Positions 49,813-57,460 of a DNA stretch of 64,000 nt are shown piece after piece. Positions within the stretch are counted from its first letter, which is position 1. Each line of letters opens with the position of its first letter. Source of the stretch: Mucilaginibacter_A sp041088075 (GTDB lineage: Bacteria; Bacteroidota; Bacteroidia; Sphingobacteriales; Sphingobacteriaceae); assembly GCF_041088075.1 (NCBI RefSeq), contig NZ_JBGCVY010000066.1:50664-114663 (forward strand), read 5' to 3'. The notes beneath the pieces were generated by a model. That model did no database searches and was not told the origin of the DNA. It saw only the letters and a list, made by a program, of their open reading frames with translations. A program made the translations under genes and the position numbers.

Positions 49813-51135
49813 ATGAAACTCTACAGTACCAACAATAAAACCCACGAAGTCTCTTTCCAGGAAGCTGTTTTTAACAGTTTGCCGCAGGATAAAGGCTTGT
49901 ACATGCCGGTGGAAATACTTCGTTTACCGGATGATTTTTTGGAAAACCTGCATCAATATGAACTGCCGGAAATTGCTTTTCGCGTGGCGGATCATTTGTT
50001 GCAAGGCATTATTCCTACAGAAGATTTAAAAGCGATTATTGATGATGCGATCAACTTCCCGGCACCTGTTGTAAAGCTGGACGAGAACAAATACGTGTTG
50101 GAACTTTTCCACGGACCGTCGCTTGCTTTTAAAGATTTTGGGGCGCGTTTTATGAGTCGCGTGATGGCTTATTTTCTCTGTGAAGGTGAAAAAGAACTGA
50201 ACGTTTTGGTGGCCACTTCCGGAGATACGGGCGGCGCGGTTGCTTTAGGTTTTTTGGGCGTGCCGAATACTTTGGTTACGATATTGTACCCGAAAGGAAA
50301 AGTAAGTGCGATACAGGAATTGCAACTCACCACCAACGGACAAAACATCCGCGCCATTGAAATTGACGGAACTTTTGATGATTGCCAGGCGCTGGTAAAG
50401 CAAGCTTTTGTGGATACAGAACTGAATGAGAAATTCAGGCTGACTTCGGCCAATTCCATCAATATTTCCCGTTTAATCCCGCAAACTTTTTACTATTTCA
50501 ATGCCGTTGCGCAATTGCAACGCGAGGGAAAAACGGATGTGGTTTTTTCTGTCCCAAGCGGAAACTTTGGTAATATCGGTGCCGGTTTATTGGCCTGGAA
50601 AATGGGTTTGCCGGTGAAGCAATTCATCGCGGCAACCAACGCCAACGATACCGTCCCCACGTTTTTAAACGGCGGTATTTATCAGCCAAAACCTTCGATC
50701 GCAACCATTTCCAACGCAATGGACGTTGGCAATCCAAGCAATTGGGCGAGGATTATGGATTTGTTTCAGGAAGATCAAACGGCCATCACAAAATTGGTTA
50801 GCGGTTTTAGTTTTGATGATGTGCAAACGGCAGCCGCAATTGAAGAAGTTTACCGCGCGTACAATTATGTGGTTTGTCCGCATACCGCCATTGCTTTTCG
50901 CGCGTTGGATGAATGGCAAAAGCAGCATCCGCAGCAGGAGAATACAGGCGTTTTTTTGGCCACGGCGCATCCTTGTAAATTTCCGGATGTTTTTTCGGAT
51001 GAGATTGCTGCGGAAATTGAAATCCCGGAACAAGTGCTGGAGCTGGAAGGAAAACCACGAAAAGCGGATTCTTTAGGAATTGAATATGCTTCTTTTAAGG
51101 CTTATTTATTGGCAGAGGATAGAACTTCAGTTTAA
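49813..51135 (+). CDS. thrC: Threonine synthase
   Basis: 440 residues. It turns O-phosphohomoserine into threonine with PLP. The PLP lysine is in FHGPSLAFKDFGARFMSR, the phosphate loop in VPSGNFGNIGAGLL, and TSGDTGGAVALGF is the substrate loop. The ATG at 49813 (MKLYSTNNKTHEV) is chosen over the earlier overlapping start. A forward motif (51086-51101) encodes YASFKAYL. Confidence 0.97.
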   Translation: MKLYSTNNKTHEVSFQEAVFNSLPQDKGLYMPVEILRLPDDFLENLHQYELPEIAFRVADHLLQGIIPTEDLKAIIDDAINFPAPVVKLDENKYVLELFHGPSLAFKDFGARFMSRVMAYFLCEGEKELNVLVATSGDTGGAVALGFLGVPNTLVTILYPKGKVSAIQELQLTTNGQNIRAIEIDGTFDDCQALVKQAFVDTELNEKFRLTSANSINISRLIPQTFYYFNAVAQLQREGKTDVVFSVPSGNFGNIGAGLLAWKMGLPVKQFIAATNANDTVPTFLNGGIYQPKPSIATISNAMDVGNPSNWARIMDLFQEDQTAITKLVSGFSFDDVQTAAAIEEVYRAYNYVVCPHTAIAFRALDEWQKQHPQQENTGVFLATAHPCKFPDVFSDEIAAEIEIPEQVLELEGKPRKADSLGIEYASFKAYLLAEDRTSV

Positions 51136-51137
51136 CG

Positions 51138-51161
51138 ATTTTTAAGTGATAAAAGAAGTAT
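51138..51161. repeat. Motif copy after thrC
   Basis: GATTTTTAAGTGA then TAAAAGAAGTAT, starting 3 bp after the thrC stop. It may form an RNA hairpin with the forward copy inside the end of thrC (51086), 40 bp away. Confidence 0.7.
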
Positions 51162-51205
51162 TAAAACTTGTGCGTATTGAATTAGTTTAATGCGTATATT
51201 TGAAT

Positions 51206-51451
51206 ATGAAGAGCCGTGTAAATTTAACTATTGAAGAAAGTTTGCTTTCTAAAGCAAAATGTTATGCTATTGAAAATCAGGTTAGTGTCTCAGAATTAGT
51301 AGAAAATTATTTTAAGCAGCTTACGAACCCAAAAAGAAAATCGAATATTTTTGACATGGTAAAGCAATTGGATGTCAAAGAAAAATTTGCTGATATTCCG
51401 GATCTCAAAAAAGCTTATTACGAAGATAATGCTGCAAAATATGGCTTTTAA
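51206..51451 (+). CDS. DUF6364-type antitoxin
   Basis: 81 residues: KSRVNLTIEESLLSKAKCYAIENQVSVSELVENYFKQL is a ribbon-helix-helix pattern of the DUF6364 family, usually paired with PIN toxins, and the C-terminal tail ADIPDLKKAYYEDNAAKYGF is acidic. It overlaps the PIN gene by 11 bp. Confidence 0.82.
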   Translation: MKSRVNLTIEESLLSKAKCYAIENQVSVSELVENYFKQLTNPKRKSNIFDMVKQLDVKEKFADIPDLKKAYYEDNAAKYGF

Positions 51452-51863
51452 GATATTATTAGATGCCAATATTTTAATCGAGTTTTTGTTAGAAAGGGAT
51501 AGATTTGAAGAATCACAACGCCTACTCAAAGCAACGCTTTACTTTCCTAACAAAATTTATGTTACGCCTGCCATCATTCATATTACTTCATACTGGGTAA
51601 AAAAATCGTTAGGAAATGAAACTACAAAAACTTTGTTGCTGGAACTTTTAGAAGATATAGAAACAATTGATTGTGATCATAAAACTGCTGTTTTGGCCAT
51701 TGCTTCGGCTATGCCAGATATTGAAGATGCATTGCAATATTATACAGCTTTAAAACATCAATTGGATTATGTAATAACCTTTGACAAACAATTTCAAAAG
51801 CAAGCCATTCCATCTCTTCCAATTTATTCTCCACAGGAATTTTTGACAACTTTTATTGATTAA
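51441..51863 (+). CDS. PIN-domain ribonuclease toxin
   Basis: 140 residues from ATG 51441. MAFKILLDANILIEFLLERD carries the first PIN acid (D), with others in AMPDIEDALQYYTAL (E/D) and YVITFDKQFQKQ (D). It is the expected partner of the DUF6364-type gene. The earlier in-frame start would overlap that gene by 80 bp and gives no extra resemblance. Confidence 0.88.
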   Translation: MAFKILLDANILIEFLLERDRFEESQRLLKATLYFPNKIYVTPAIIHITSYWVKKSLGNETTKTLLLELLEDIETIDCDHKTAVLAIASAMPDIEDALQYYTALKHQLDYVITFDKQFQKQAIPSLPIYSPQEFLTTFID

Positions 51864-51870
51864 TAATCCC

Positions 51871-52482
51871 ATGATCAACACCATCATTTTCGATTTAGGC
51901 AACGTTCTAATCAATTGGGACCCGAAACTTTTATACAACAAGCTATTTGATTCCGAAGAAAAAACCAATCATTTTTTGGAGCACATTTGTACGCTAACCT
52001 GGAACGAAGAGCAGGACGCTGGGCGAAGTTTGGAAGCCGGAACCAAAGCTTTGATCGAACAATATCCTCAGCATAAAACAGAAATTGAAGCTTATTACGG
52101 CCGTTGGGAAGAAATGCTAAACGGGCCGATCGAAGGAACCGTAGAAATCTTCAAAAAACTAAAAGCAACCGGAAAATACAAATTTTATGCTTTAACCAAC
52201 TGGTCGGCAGAGCTTTTCCCGATTGCCTTGCGCGAGTTTAATTTTTTAAACTGGTTTGATGGCATCGTAGTTTCAGGCGATGAAGGCATCCGGAAACCGG
52301 AAGCTGCTTTTTTTCAGATTTTGTTTGACAGGTATCAGGTTAATCCGGCCGATGCTGTTTTTATAGACGATAATTTAAGGAACGTGGAAGCTGCGCGGAA
52401 ATTGGGGATAGAATCCATCCGTTTTACTTCGGCGGAAGAACTTCGAGAAAGCTTAAAAGAATATGAGGTAACTATCGATTAA
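51871..52482 (+). CDS. HAD-superfamily hydrolase (YihX-like)
   Basis: 203 residues. HAD motifs: INTIIFDLGNVLINWDP (D-x-x-x-V with D9), FYALTNWSAELFP (motif II), GIRKPEAAFFQIL (motif III Lys), VFIDDNLRNVEAARKLG (motif IV). The alpha-D-glucose-1-phosphatase YihX is the nearest well-known relative; substrate remains open. It follows the PIN gene by 7 bp. Confidence 0.88.
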   Translation: MINTIIFDLGNVLINWDPKLLYNKLFDSEEKTNHFLEHICTLTWNEEQDAGRSLEAGTKALIEQYPQHKTEIEAYYGRWEEMLNGPIEGTVEIFKKLKATGKYKFYALTNWSAELFPIALREFNFLNWFDGIVVSGDEGIRKPEAAFFQILFDRYQVNPADAVFIDDNLRNVEAARKLGIESIRFTSAEELRESLKEYEVTID

Positions 52483-52690
52483 GATTTATGTGTTAAAAAC
52501 ACAATCTTAACTGAACTTTAGTCAAAATAGGGTTCGGAGGTTAATGTTTCAGTAACGAAGGTGATCTATTTTGCTGGCTATTTGTTTAGTCTGATTATTT
52601 ATGCAGATGTGTAAAAAGGATGATTGGTTTAGAGCCGTCTTTGCGTGGCAGCGAGGGTGTTGTCCTGTCGGCCACACTTACAGGACAAGT
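52483..52690. other. Gene-free stretch before the GH2 gene
   Basis: The gap to the GH2 gene start is 403 bp. The left half shows no signal I can read; the right half is the palindromic element at 52691-52849. A promoter for the GH2 gene is expected near 52850-52885 but not recognised. Confidence 0.4.
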
Positions 52691-52849
52691 CAGCTGTTTA
52701 AATTTCTGTCATAAAAAACCATAATGCTTCTTTTATGCCTATAAATTTTGTTTCTGAATCCGCTTGGATACAATAAGTACAATGAGGCAATGTTTTTTAG
52801 GTGGTAAAAGAAGCATGGAAAATACATTAAACAAAACTTAAACAGGCTC
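52691..52849. repeat. Palindromic intergenic element (copy 8)
   Basis: The ends are CAGCTGTTTAAATTT (52691-52705) and AAACTTAAACAGGCT (52835-52849). The inner motif pair is at 52724-52750 and 52791-52816. The spacer shares TTGGATACAATAAG with copy 6 at 19.1 kb. It lies 37 bp upstream of the GH2 gene. Confidence 0.85.
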
Positions 52850-52885
52850 TGATAGAAACAACTAAAATAGTTAGCTTCACCGCTC

Positions 52886-55609
52886 ATGAATAAAAAACAT
52901 TTACTCATTGCTGCTTTTTTTTTGCTGCTGGAAAGCACGTTGTTTGCACAAAACCAGGCACATTTATCGCAGCCCTCGGCAAAGCAGTCTGTTTTTTTAA
53001 GGTCTGCGGCAGGTTATAACGGCACTTATGCCTGGCAAATGCATAAAGCCAATGGTGCCGAAGGGAAAGAGGTTTCCTCAGTTCAATATAATACATCCGG
53101 TTGGCAACCGGCAATTGTACCCGGAACGGTATTGAACAGCCTGGTTGCAAACAAGGTGTACCCCGAACCTTATTACGGCGATAACAATCGCCGGTCAAAA
53201 AAATTGATTCCTGACATGGCCGATGCCGGAAAGGAATTTTATCATTATTGGTTTCGTACTGTTTTTACCATCCCAAAATCATTTTCAGGAAAACGCGTTT
53301 GGCTAAAATTTCATGGAATAAATTATCGCTGCGAAATATGGGTAAACGGCAAAAGCTTGGGTAAAATGGCCGGTATGTTTAACAGCCAGTCTTATGACCT
53401 TACCGGCATAGCCAAACCTAACGGTAAAAATATATTGGCTGTTGATGTGTTGCCTGTTGATGTCCCGGGCACATACTACAAACCAGGACAAGGCCGGACA
53501 GGCGCAGTTGGCGAAAACCATAATGGCGGGGACGGCGAAATAGGAAAAAATGTAACCATGCTGATGAGCGTAGGCTGGGATTTTACTTCACCTGACGGTA
53601 TTAGAGACAGGAATACAGGGATTTGGCGTGATGTAGAATTATATGCTACCGGCGATGTGGTGTTGGAAAACCCATTTATACAAACTAAACTGCCTTTGCC
53701 TGATACTTCATTAGCTAAACAAACGGTATCTGTTGAGGTCAGGAATGCTTCTGATAAGGTGCAAAAGGGCGTTTTATCAGGAAAGATAATCGAAAGCGGA
53801 AATACATTTAGTAAACCAGTTACGCTTGCGCCGAAAGAAACCAGAACAATAATATTTAATCCCGAAAACTACACTTCATTAACCATACATCACCCTAAAT
53901 TATGGTGGCCGATAAACAAGGGTAGCCAGAGTTTGTACACGCTAACGTTAAAATATACCAATTTATTAAATCAGATAAGCCATTCCGTTACTACGCAATT
54001 TGGCGTTAGGGAAATATCTTCTGATCAAAACACACCTGATAAATCACGGAGGTTCCTGGTAAATGGCCAGCCAATATTTATACGGGGCACAAATTGGGTG
54101 CCTGAAGCGATGTTGCGCAATTCGGAGCAGCGTACCTATGCTGAATTGAGGTACACCAAACAGGCAGGCGTCAACTTTTTGCGCTTATGGGGAGGTGGCA
54201 TTGCAGAGTCTGACTATTTCTACCAGTTATGTGATAAATTCGGGTTTTTGGTATGGAACGAGTTTTGGCTGACGGGCGATACCCGTTTCCCTACCGATAC
54301 AGCTTTATACCTTAGAAACTTTGAAAATACCGTGAAAAGGATTCGCAATCATGCTGCGCTTGCTTATTACGTAGCTGCCAACGAATCAGGAGAGGTAAAA
54401 GGCACCCGCGCACTTGTTGAAAAGCTTGATCCTACGCGTGGATACCAGGTACAATCAGAATGTTGTGGCGTACATGACGGCAGCCCTTATAAATATGAGA
54501 ACCCTATGCAGTATTTTGAAAATACCGCCTCCAAAAGGGGCAGCCGTGTTGATGGCTTTAACCCGGAATATGGCACGCCAAGTACACCTATATTAGAATC
54601 ATTAGAAAAGATGATGCCGGCTAAAGACCTGTGGCCAATCAACGACTCGGTATGGAATTATTTGGACGGGAACGGATTTCACCAGATAACCACTAAATAC
54701 AAAGATGCGGTTAATGAATTTGGAAAATCATCATCAATAGAAGAATTTGCAAGGAAGGCCCAATTTGTAGGGGCCATGAATTTCAGAGCCGTATGGGAAG
54801 TATGGAACTATAATAAATTTGGTTATGGCGACCGTTTTGCATCCGGATTGTTGTTTTGGTACCATAACAGCCCGTTACCGCAAACGGCATCGCGGATGTA
54901 CGATTGGTATTTGGAACCAACTGCCGCTTTATACTATTCGCAAAACGGCCTTGCGCCACTACATCCACAATTTGATTATTTAAAAAATACGGTGTCTGTA
55001 TATAACGATTACCGCAAAGCATTTAATAATTACAGCGTGGAGGCTGCGGTTTATGACCTGAACTCAAATGTGGTTCTGAAAAAATCAACTCGAATAAACA
55101 TACCTGCCGACGGTGTTGTAAATGATGCCTTTAAATTAGATTTCCCAACCAATATCACCCAAGTGCATTTCATCAAGCTGAAATTGAGGGACGGGCAAGG
55201 CAAGGTAATTTCGGATGCTTTTTATTGGCGGTCTAAAGATGCCTATAAAGGTGCCTGGACAATGACTGGCCCTGCGGTTTCAGGTTTTGAGGATATCAAT
55301 AAATTGCCGAAAGTAAAATTAGATGTAACTGTTAACAAGCATGTAGCCAATGGTAAATTGTTTATTCAGGCAAGCATAAGCAATCCTTCGAAGTTACTGG
55401 CGTTTTTTACCCAGTTAAAATTGCAGGACGGTACAAAACATAATTTGGCGACACTTTATTACACAGACAATTTTTTTAGCTTATTGCCCGGCGAATCCAA
55501 AACCGTAACTATTGAAGTTGGCCTTTCCGAACTCAACATCAAAAAACTGCAATTAATTACCGATGCTTTTAATGCAAACAGTATAAATACAAGTATTGAT
55601 ATACGATAG
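52886..55609 (+). CDS. Secreted glycoside hydrolase family 2 (beta-mannosidase / exo-beta-glucosaminidase type)
   Basis: 907 residues with signal peptide MNKKHLLIAAFFLLLESTLFA. A jelly-roll domain (about 30-240; WFRTVFTIPKSFSGKRVWLKFHGINYRCEIWVNGKSLG), an Ig-like domain (about 270-370), then a TIM barrel: FIRGTNWVPEAMLR, FLRLWGGGIAESDYFY, the acid/base Glu in YYVAANESGE, and a likely nucleophile Glu in FNPEYGTPS. Two beta domains close the protein. Such enzymes trim mannosyl or glucosaminyl glycans; which one here is not decidable. No SusCD pair is adjacent. Confidence 0.87.
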   Translation: MNKKHLLIAAFFLLLESTLFAQNQAHLSQPSAKQSVFLRSAAGYNGTYAWQMHKANGAEGKEVSSVQYNTSGWQPAIVPGTVLNSLVANKVYPEPYYGDNNRRSKKLIPDMADAGKEFYHYWFRTVFTIPKSFSGKRVWLKFHGINYRCEIWVNGKSLGKMAGMFNSQSYDLTGIAKPNGKNILAVDVLPVDVPGTYYKPGQGRTGAVGENHNGGDGEIGKNVTMLMSVGWDFTSPDGIRDRNTGIWRDVELYATGDVVLENPFIQTKLPLPDTSLAKQTVSVEVRNASDKVQKGVLSGKIIESGNTFSKPVTLAPKETRTIIFNPENYTSLTIHHPKLWWPINKGSQSLYTLTLKYTNLLNQISHSVTTQFGVREISSDQNTPDKSRRFLVNGQPIFIRGTNWVPEAMLRNSEQRTYAELRYTKQAGVNFLRLWGGGIAESDYFYQLCDKFGFLVWNEFWLTGDTRFPTDTALYLRNFENTVKRIRNHAALAYYVAANESGEVKGTRALVEKLDPTRGYQVQSECCGVHDGSPYKYENPMQYFENTASKRGSRVDGFNPEYGTPSTPILESLEKMMPAKDLWPINDSVWNYLDGNGFHQITTKYKDAVNEFGKSSSIEEFARKAQFVGAMNFRAVWEVWNYNKFGYGDRFASGLLFWYHNSPLPQTASRMYDWYLEPTAALYYSQNGLAPLHPQFDYLKNTVSVYNDYRKAFNNYSVEAAVYDLNSNVVLKKSTRINIPADGVVNDAFKLDFPTNITQVHFIKLKLRDGQGKVISDAFYWRSKDAYKGAWTMTGPAVSGFEDINKLPKVKLDVTVNKHVANGKLFIQASISNPSKLLAFFTQLKLQDGTKHNLATLYYTDNFFSLLPGESKTVTIEVGLSELNIKKLQLITDAFNANSINTSIDIR

Positions 55610-55650
55610 TGCAGTATAATCCTGCAACTGTAAATTTTGAAATTACTTAA

Positions 55651-55798
55651 AGCCTGTTCAAATCTTGCCTGATGCTTCTTTTATCACCTAAAAATTGATG
55701 AGAATATAATTGTTAGTTTCATTTTAATTGCTGCATACACCAATTTTTATATGGTAAAAGAAGCATAAGTTTTTTTGTATTAAAATTTAAACAGACTT
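55651..55798. repeat. Palindromic intergenic element (copy 9)
   Basis: The ends are AGCCTGTTCAAATCTT (from 55651) and AAATTTAAACAGACT (55784-55798). The inner motif pair is at 55672-55696 and 55740-55766. It sits in the 440-bp gap between the GH2 gene and metF (convergent); the rest of the gap is AT-rich with no gene. Confidence 0.82.
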
Positions 55799-56049
55799 AT
55801 ACAGAGGGTTCTGTTTTGAAATGTATGATGACTATAAAAGCAGTAATATATATTTAAGTTACATGTCAGGCTTAGCTGTAAAAACGGAAATGTTCTATTC
55901 TGATTTATCCGTTTTCTTAACCAAATTTAATCCATCATACATTTAAAAACACAACCTGTTTTTCATTGTCGTTTATGTTATGGTAAAATCCTAATTTACG
56001 GCCATACGCTTTTATATAAATTAGCCCAATAATAGCTCATTTTCTTTAT

Positions 56050-57003
56050 CTAAAATACCGCTTTTGCAATCCGTTTGGTTGGCTCCGCATTTCCCATGGT
56101 ATAAAAATGCAAAACCGGTGCGCCCATTTCCACCAATTCTTTACACTGGTTAATCATCCATTCAATCCCAACTTCTTTTACGTCCTTTTCGTTGGTACAA
56201 GCTTGTACGGCATCGCTTAAATCTTCCGGGATATCAATATGAAATATTTTAGGCAGGCTGATCAATTGCTTGGAAGTGGTGAGCGGTTTTAAACCCGGAA
56301 TAATCGGAATGTTGATGTCGTTTTCGCGGCAGCATTTTACAAACTCGCGGTACTTGTTGTTGTCGAAAAACATTTGCGTTACCATAAAACCGGCACCGGC
56401 ATCCACCTTTTTTTTCAGAAATTGGGAATCGGTTTTCAAGTTGGGTGCTTCAAAATGTTTCTCCGGGTAAGCGGCAATGCCTACACAAAAATCTGTTTTT
56501 ACGGCTTCGTATTCATCGTGCAGGTATTTGCCGTTGTTCATGTTGATCACCTGTTCCAGCAATTCGGTTGCATAAGTATGTCCGCCCGGCGTTGGGACGA
56601 AACCTGCGTCTCCTTTTCGGGCATCTCCGCGCAAAACCAATACGTTATCAATGCCCAGAAACTGCAGATCAATCAAGGCATATTCCGTTTCTTCTTTGGT
56701 AAACCCGCCGCAAAGCAAATGCGGAACGGCATCTACTTTGTACTTGTTCATGATGGCCGCACAAACTGCTACCGTTCCCGGCCTTTTGCGGTACGTTACC
56801 TTTTCTAATAATCCATTAGAACGCTCTTTGTAATAGGAATCCTCACGAGAAGTAGTAACATCAATAAAAGGAGGATTGAACTCCATTAAAGGATCTATCG
56901 CATCAAAAATACCTTGGATGCCTTGCCCTTTTATAGGTGGCAAAAGTTCAAAAGAAAAAAGTGTTTTGCCGTTGGCGTTGGTTATATGATCTGTAATTTT
57001 CAT
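56050..57003 (-). CDS. metF: Methylenetetrahydrofolate reductase
   Basis: 317 residues. It reduces 5,10-methylene-THF to 5-methyl-THF for methionine synthesis using FAD. FSFELLPPIKGQGI, DVTTSREDSYY, VLRGDARKGD (folate/FAD contact) and ITQMFFD-like VTQMFFDNNKY are present. It is downstream of metH and a four-helix-bundle gene on the same strand, so the methyl-donor pair metH-metF is kept together. Confidence 0.97.
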   Translation of the reverse strand: MKITDHITNANGKTLFSFELLPPIKGQGIQGIFDAIDPLMEFNPPFIDVTTSREDSYYKERSNGLLEKVTYRKRPGTVAVCAAIMNKYKVDAVPHLLCGGFTKEETEYALIDLQFLGIDNVLVLRGDARKGDAGFVPTPGGHTYATELLEQVINMNNGKYLHDEYEAVKTDFCVGIAAYPEKHFEAPNLKTDSQFLKKKVDAGAGFMVTQMFFDNNKYREFVKCCRENDINIPIIPGLKPLTTSKQLISLPKIFHIDIPEDLSDAVQACTNEKDVKEVGIEWMINQCKELVEMGAPVLHFYTMGNAEPTKRIAKAVF

Positions 57004-57061
57004 TCAAGTAGCAAGTATCTAGTATTTAGTATCAAGATTGGATATCTTGGTAAATGTATTG
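57004..57061. repeat. Left inverted-repeat flank of the four-helix-bundle gene
   Basis: AAGTATCTAGTATTTAGTAT then CAAG. A related sequence in the opposite orientation lies at 57418-57460 (reversed: AGTATCAAGTATATAGTATC). The two brackets enclose the gene at 57062-57415. Confidence 0.6.
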
Positions 57062-57415
57062 TTATATATTTAAGCTTTTTTGAAGCCCGATAATCATCTT
57101 TTGTGTCTCACAAATATCTGAACTGATTTTTGTAAACCTTTCTTCTTTTGCAAAACCAAAATCAAAGGAAAGTATTAATTGTGTTTCCAGCTCAAAAGCA
57201 GAGCCTAAAGCTATATTTAGAAAATGGTAAAGTTCTTTGGTTGATTTTCTACCACATCCTTCCGCAATATTTGATGGGATAGAAACAGCAGAACGATTCA
57301 TTTGAGAAGTTAATCCATACCTTTCTTCAGTAGGGAAAGTTTTGGTAAGCAAGTAAATATTTTTCGCTATTTCCATTCCTTGCTTCCATACTTTTAACTC
57401 TTTAAAATTATGCAT
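57062..57415 (-). CDS. Four-helix-bundle protein (23S rRNA intervening-sequence family)
   Basis: 117 residues. FKELKVWKQGMEIAKNIYLLTKTFP, YGLTSQMNRSAVSIPSNIAEGCGRKS and LGSAFELETQLILSFDFG are the signature of the 23S_rRNA_IVP/four-helix-bundle family (also related to Avd of diversity-generating retroelements). The family is found inside insertions in 23S rRNA genes and elsewhere; its activity is unknown. Here it sits between metH and metF, and is framed by inverted AGTATC-rich repeats. Confidence 0.9.
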   Translation of the reverse strand: MHNFKELKVWKQGMEIAKNIYLLTKTFPTEERYGLTSQMNRSAVSIPSNIAEGCGRKSTKELYHFLNIALGSAFELETQLILSFDFGFAKEERFTKISSDICETQKMIIGLQKSLNI

Positions 57416-57417
57416 TG

Positions 57418-57460
57418 GTTCTTGTCTTGATACCTGATACTATATACTTGATACTCTTTT
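57418..57460. repeat. Right inverted-repeat flank of the four-helix-bundle gene
   Basis: GTCTTGATACCTGATACTAT continues to ACTTGATACTC. Read in reverse it is similar to the left flank at 57004-57040 (AGTAT/CAAG repeats). It overlaps the end of the metH region. Confidence 0.55.

Noticed and set aside
51177..51202. TATATTTG box upstream of the DUF6364-type antitoxin as its promoter
   Set aside because: The box ends 3 bp before the chosen ATG and the nearest TTG is 15 bp upstream, so the transcription start would fall at or after the start codon.
57062..57415. Avd accessory gene of a diversity-generating retroelement
   Set aside because: No reverse transcriptase, template or variable repeat is nearby; the protein fits the general four-helix-bundle/23S IVP family.
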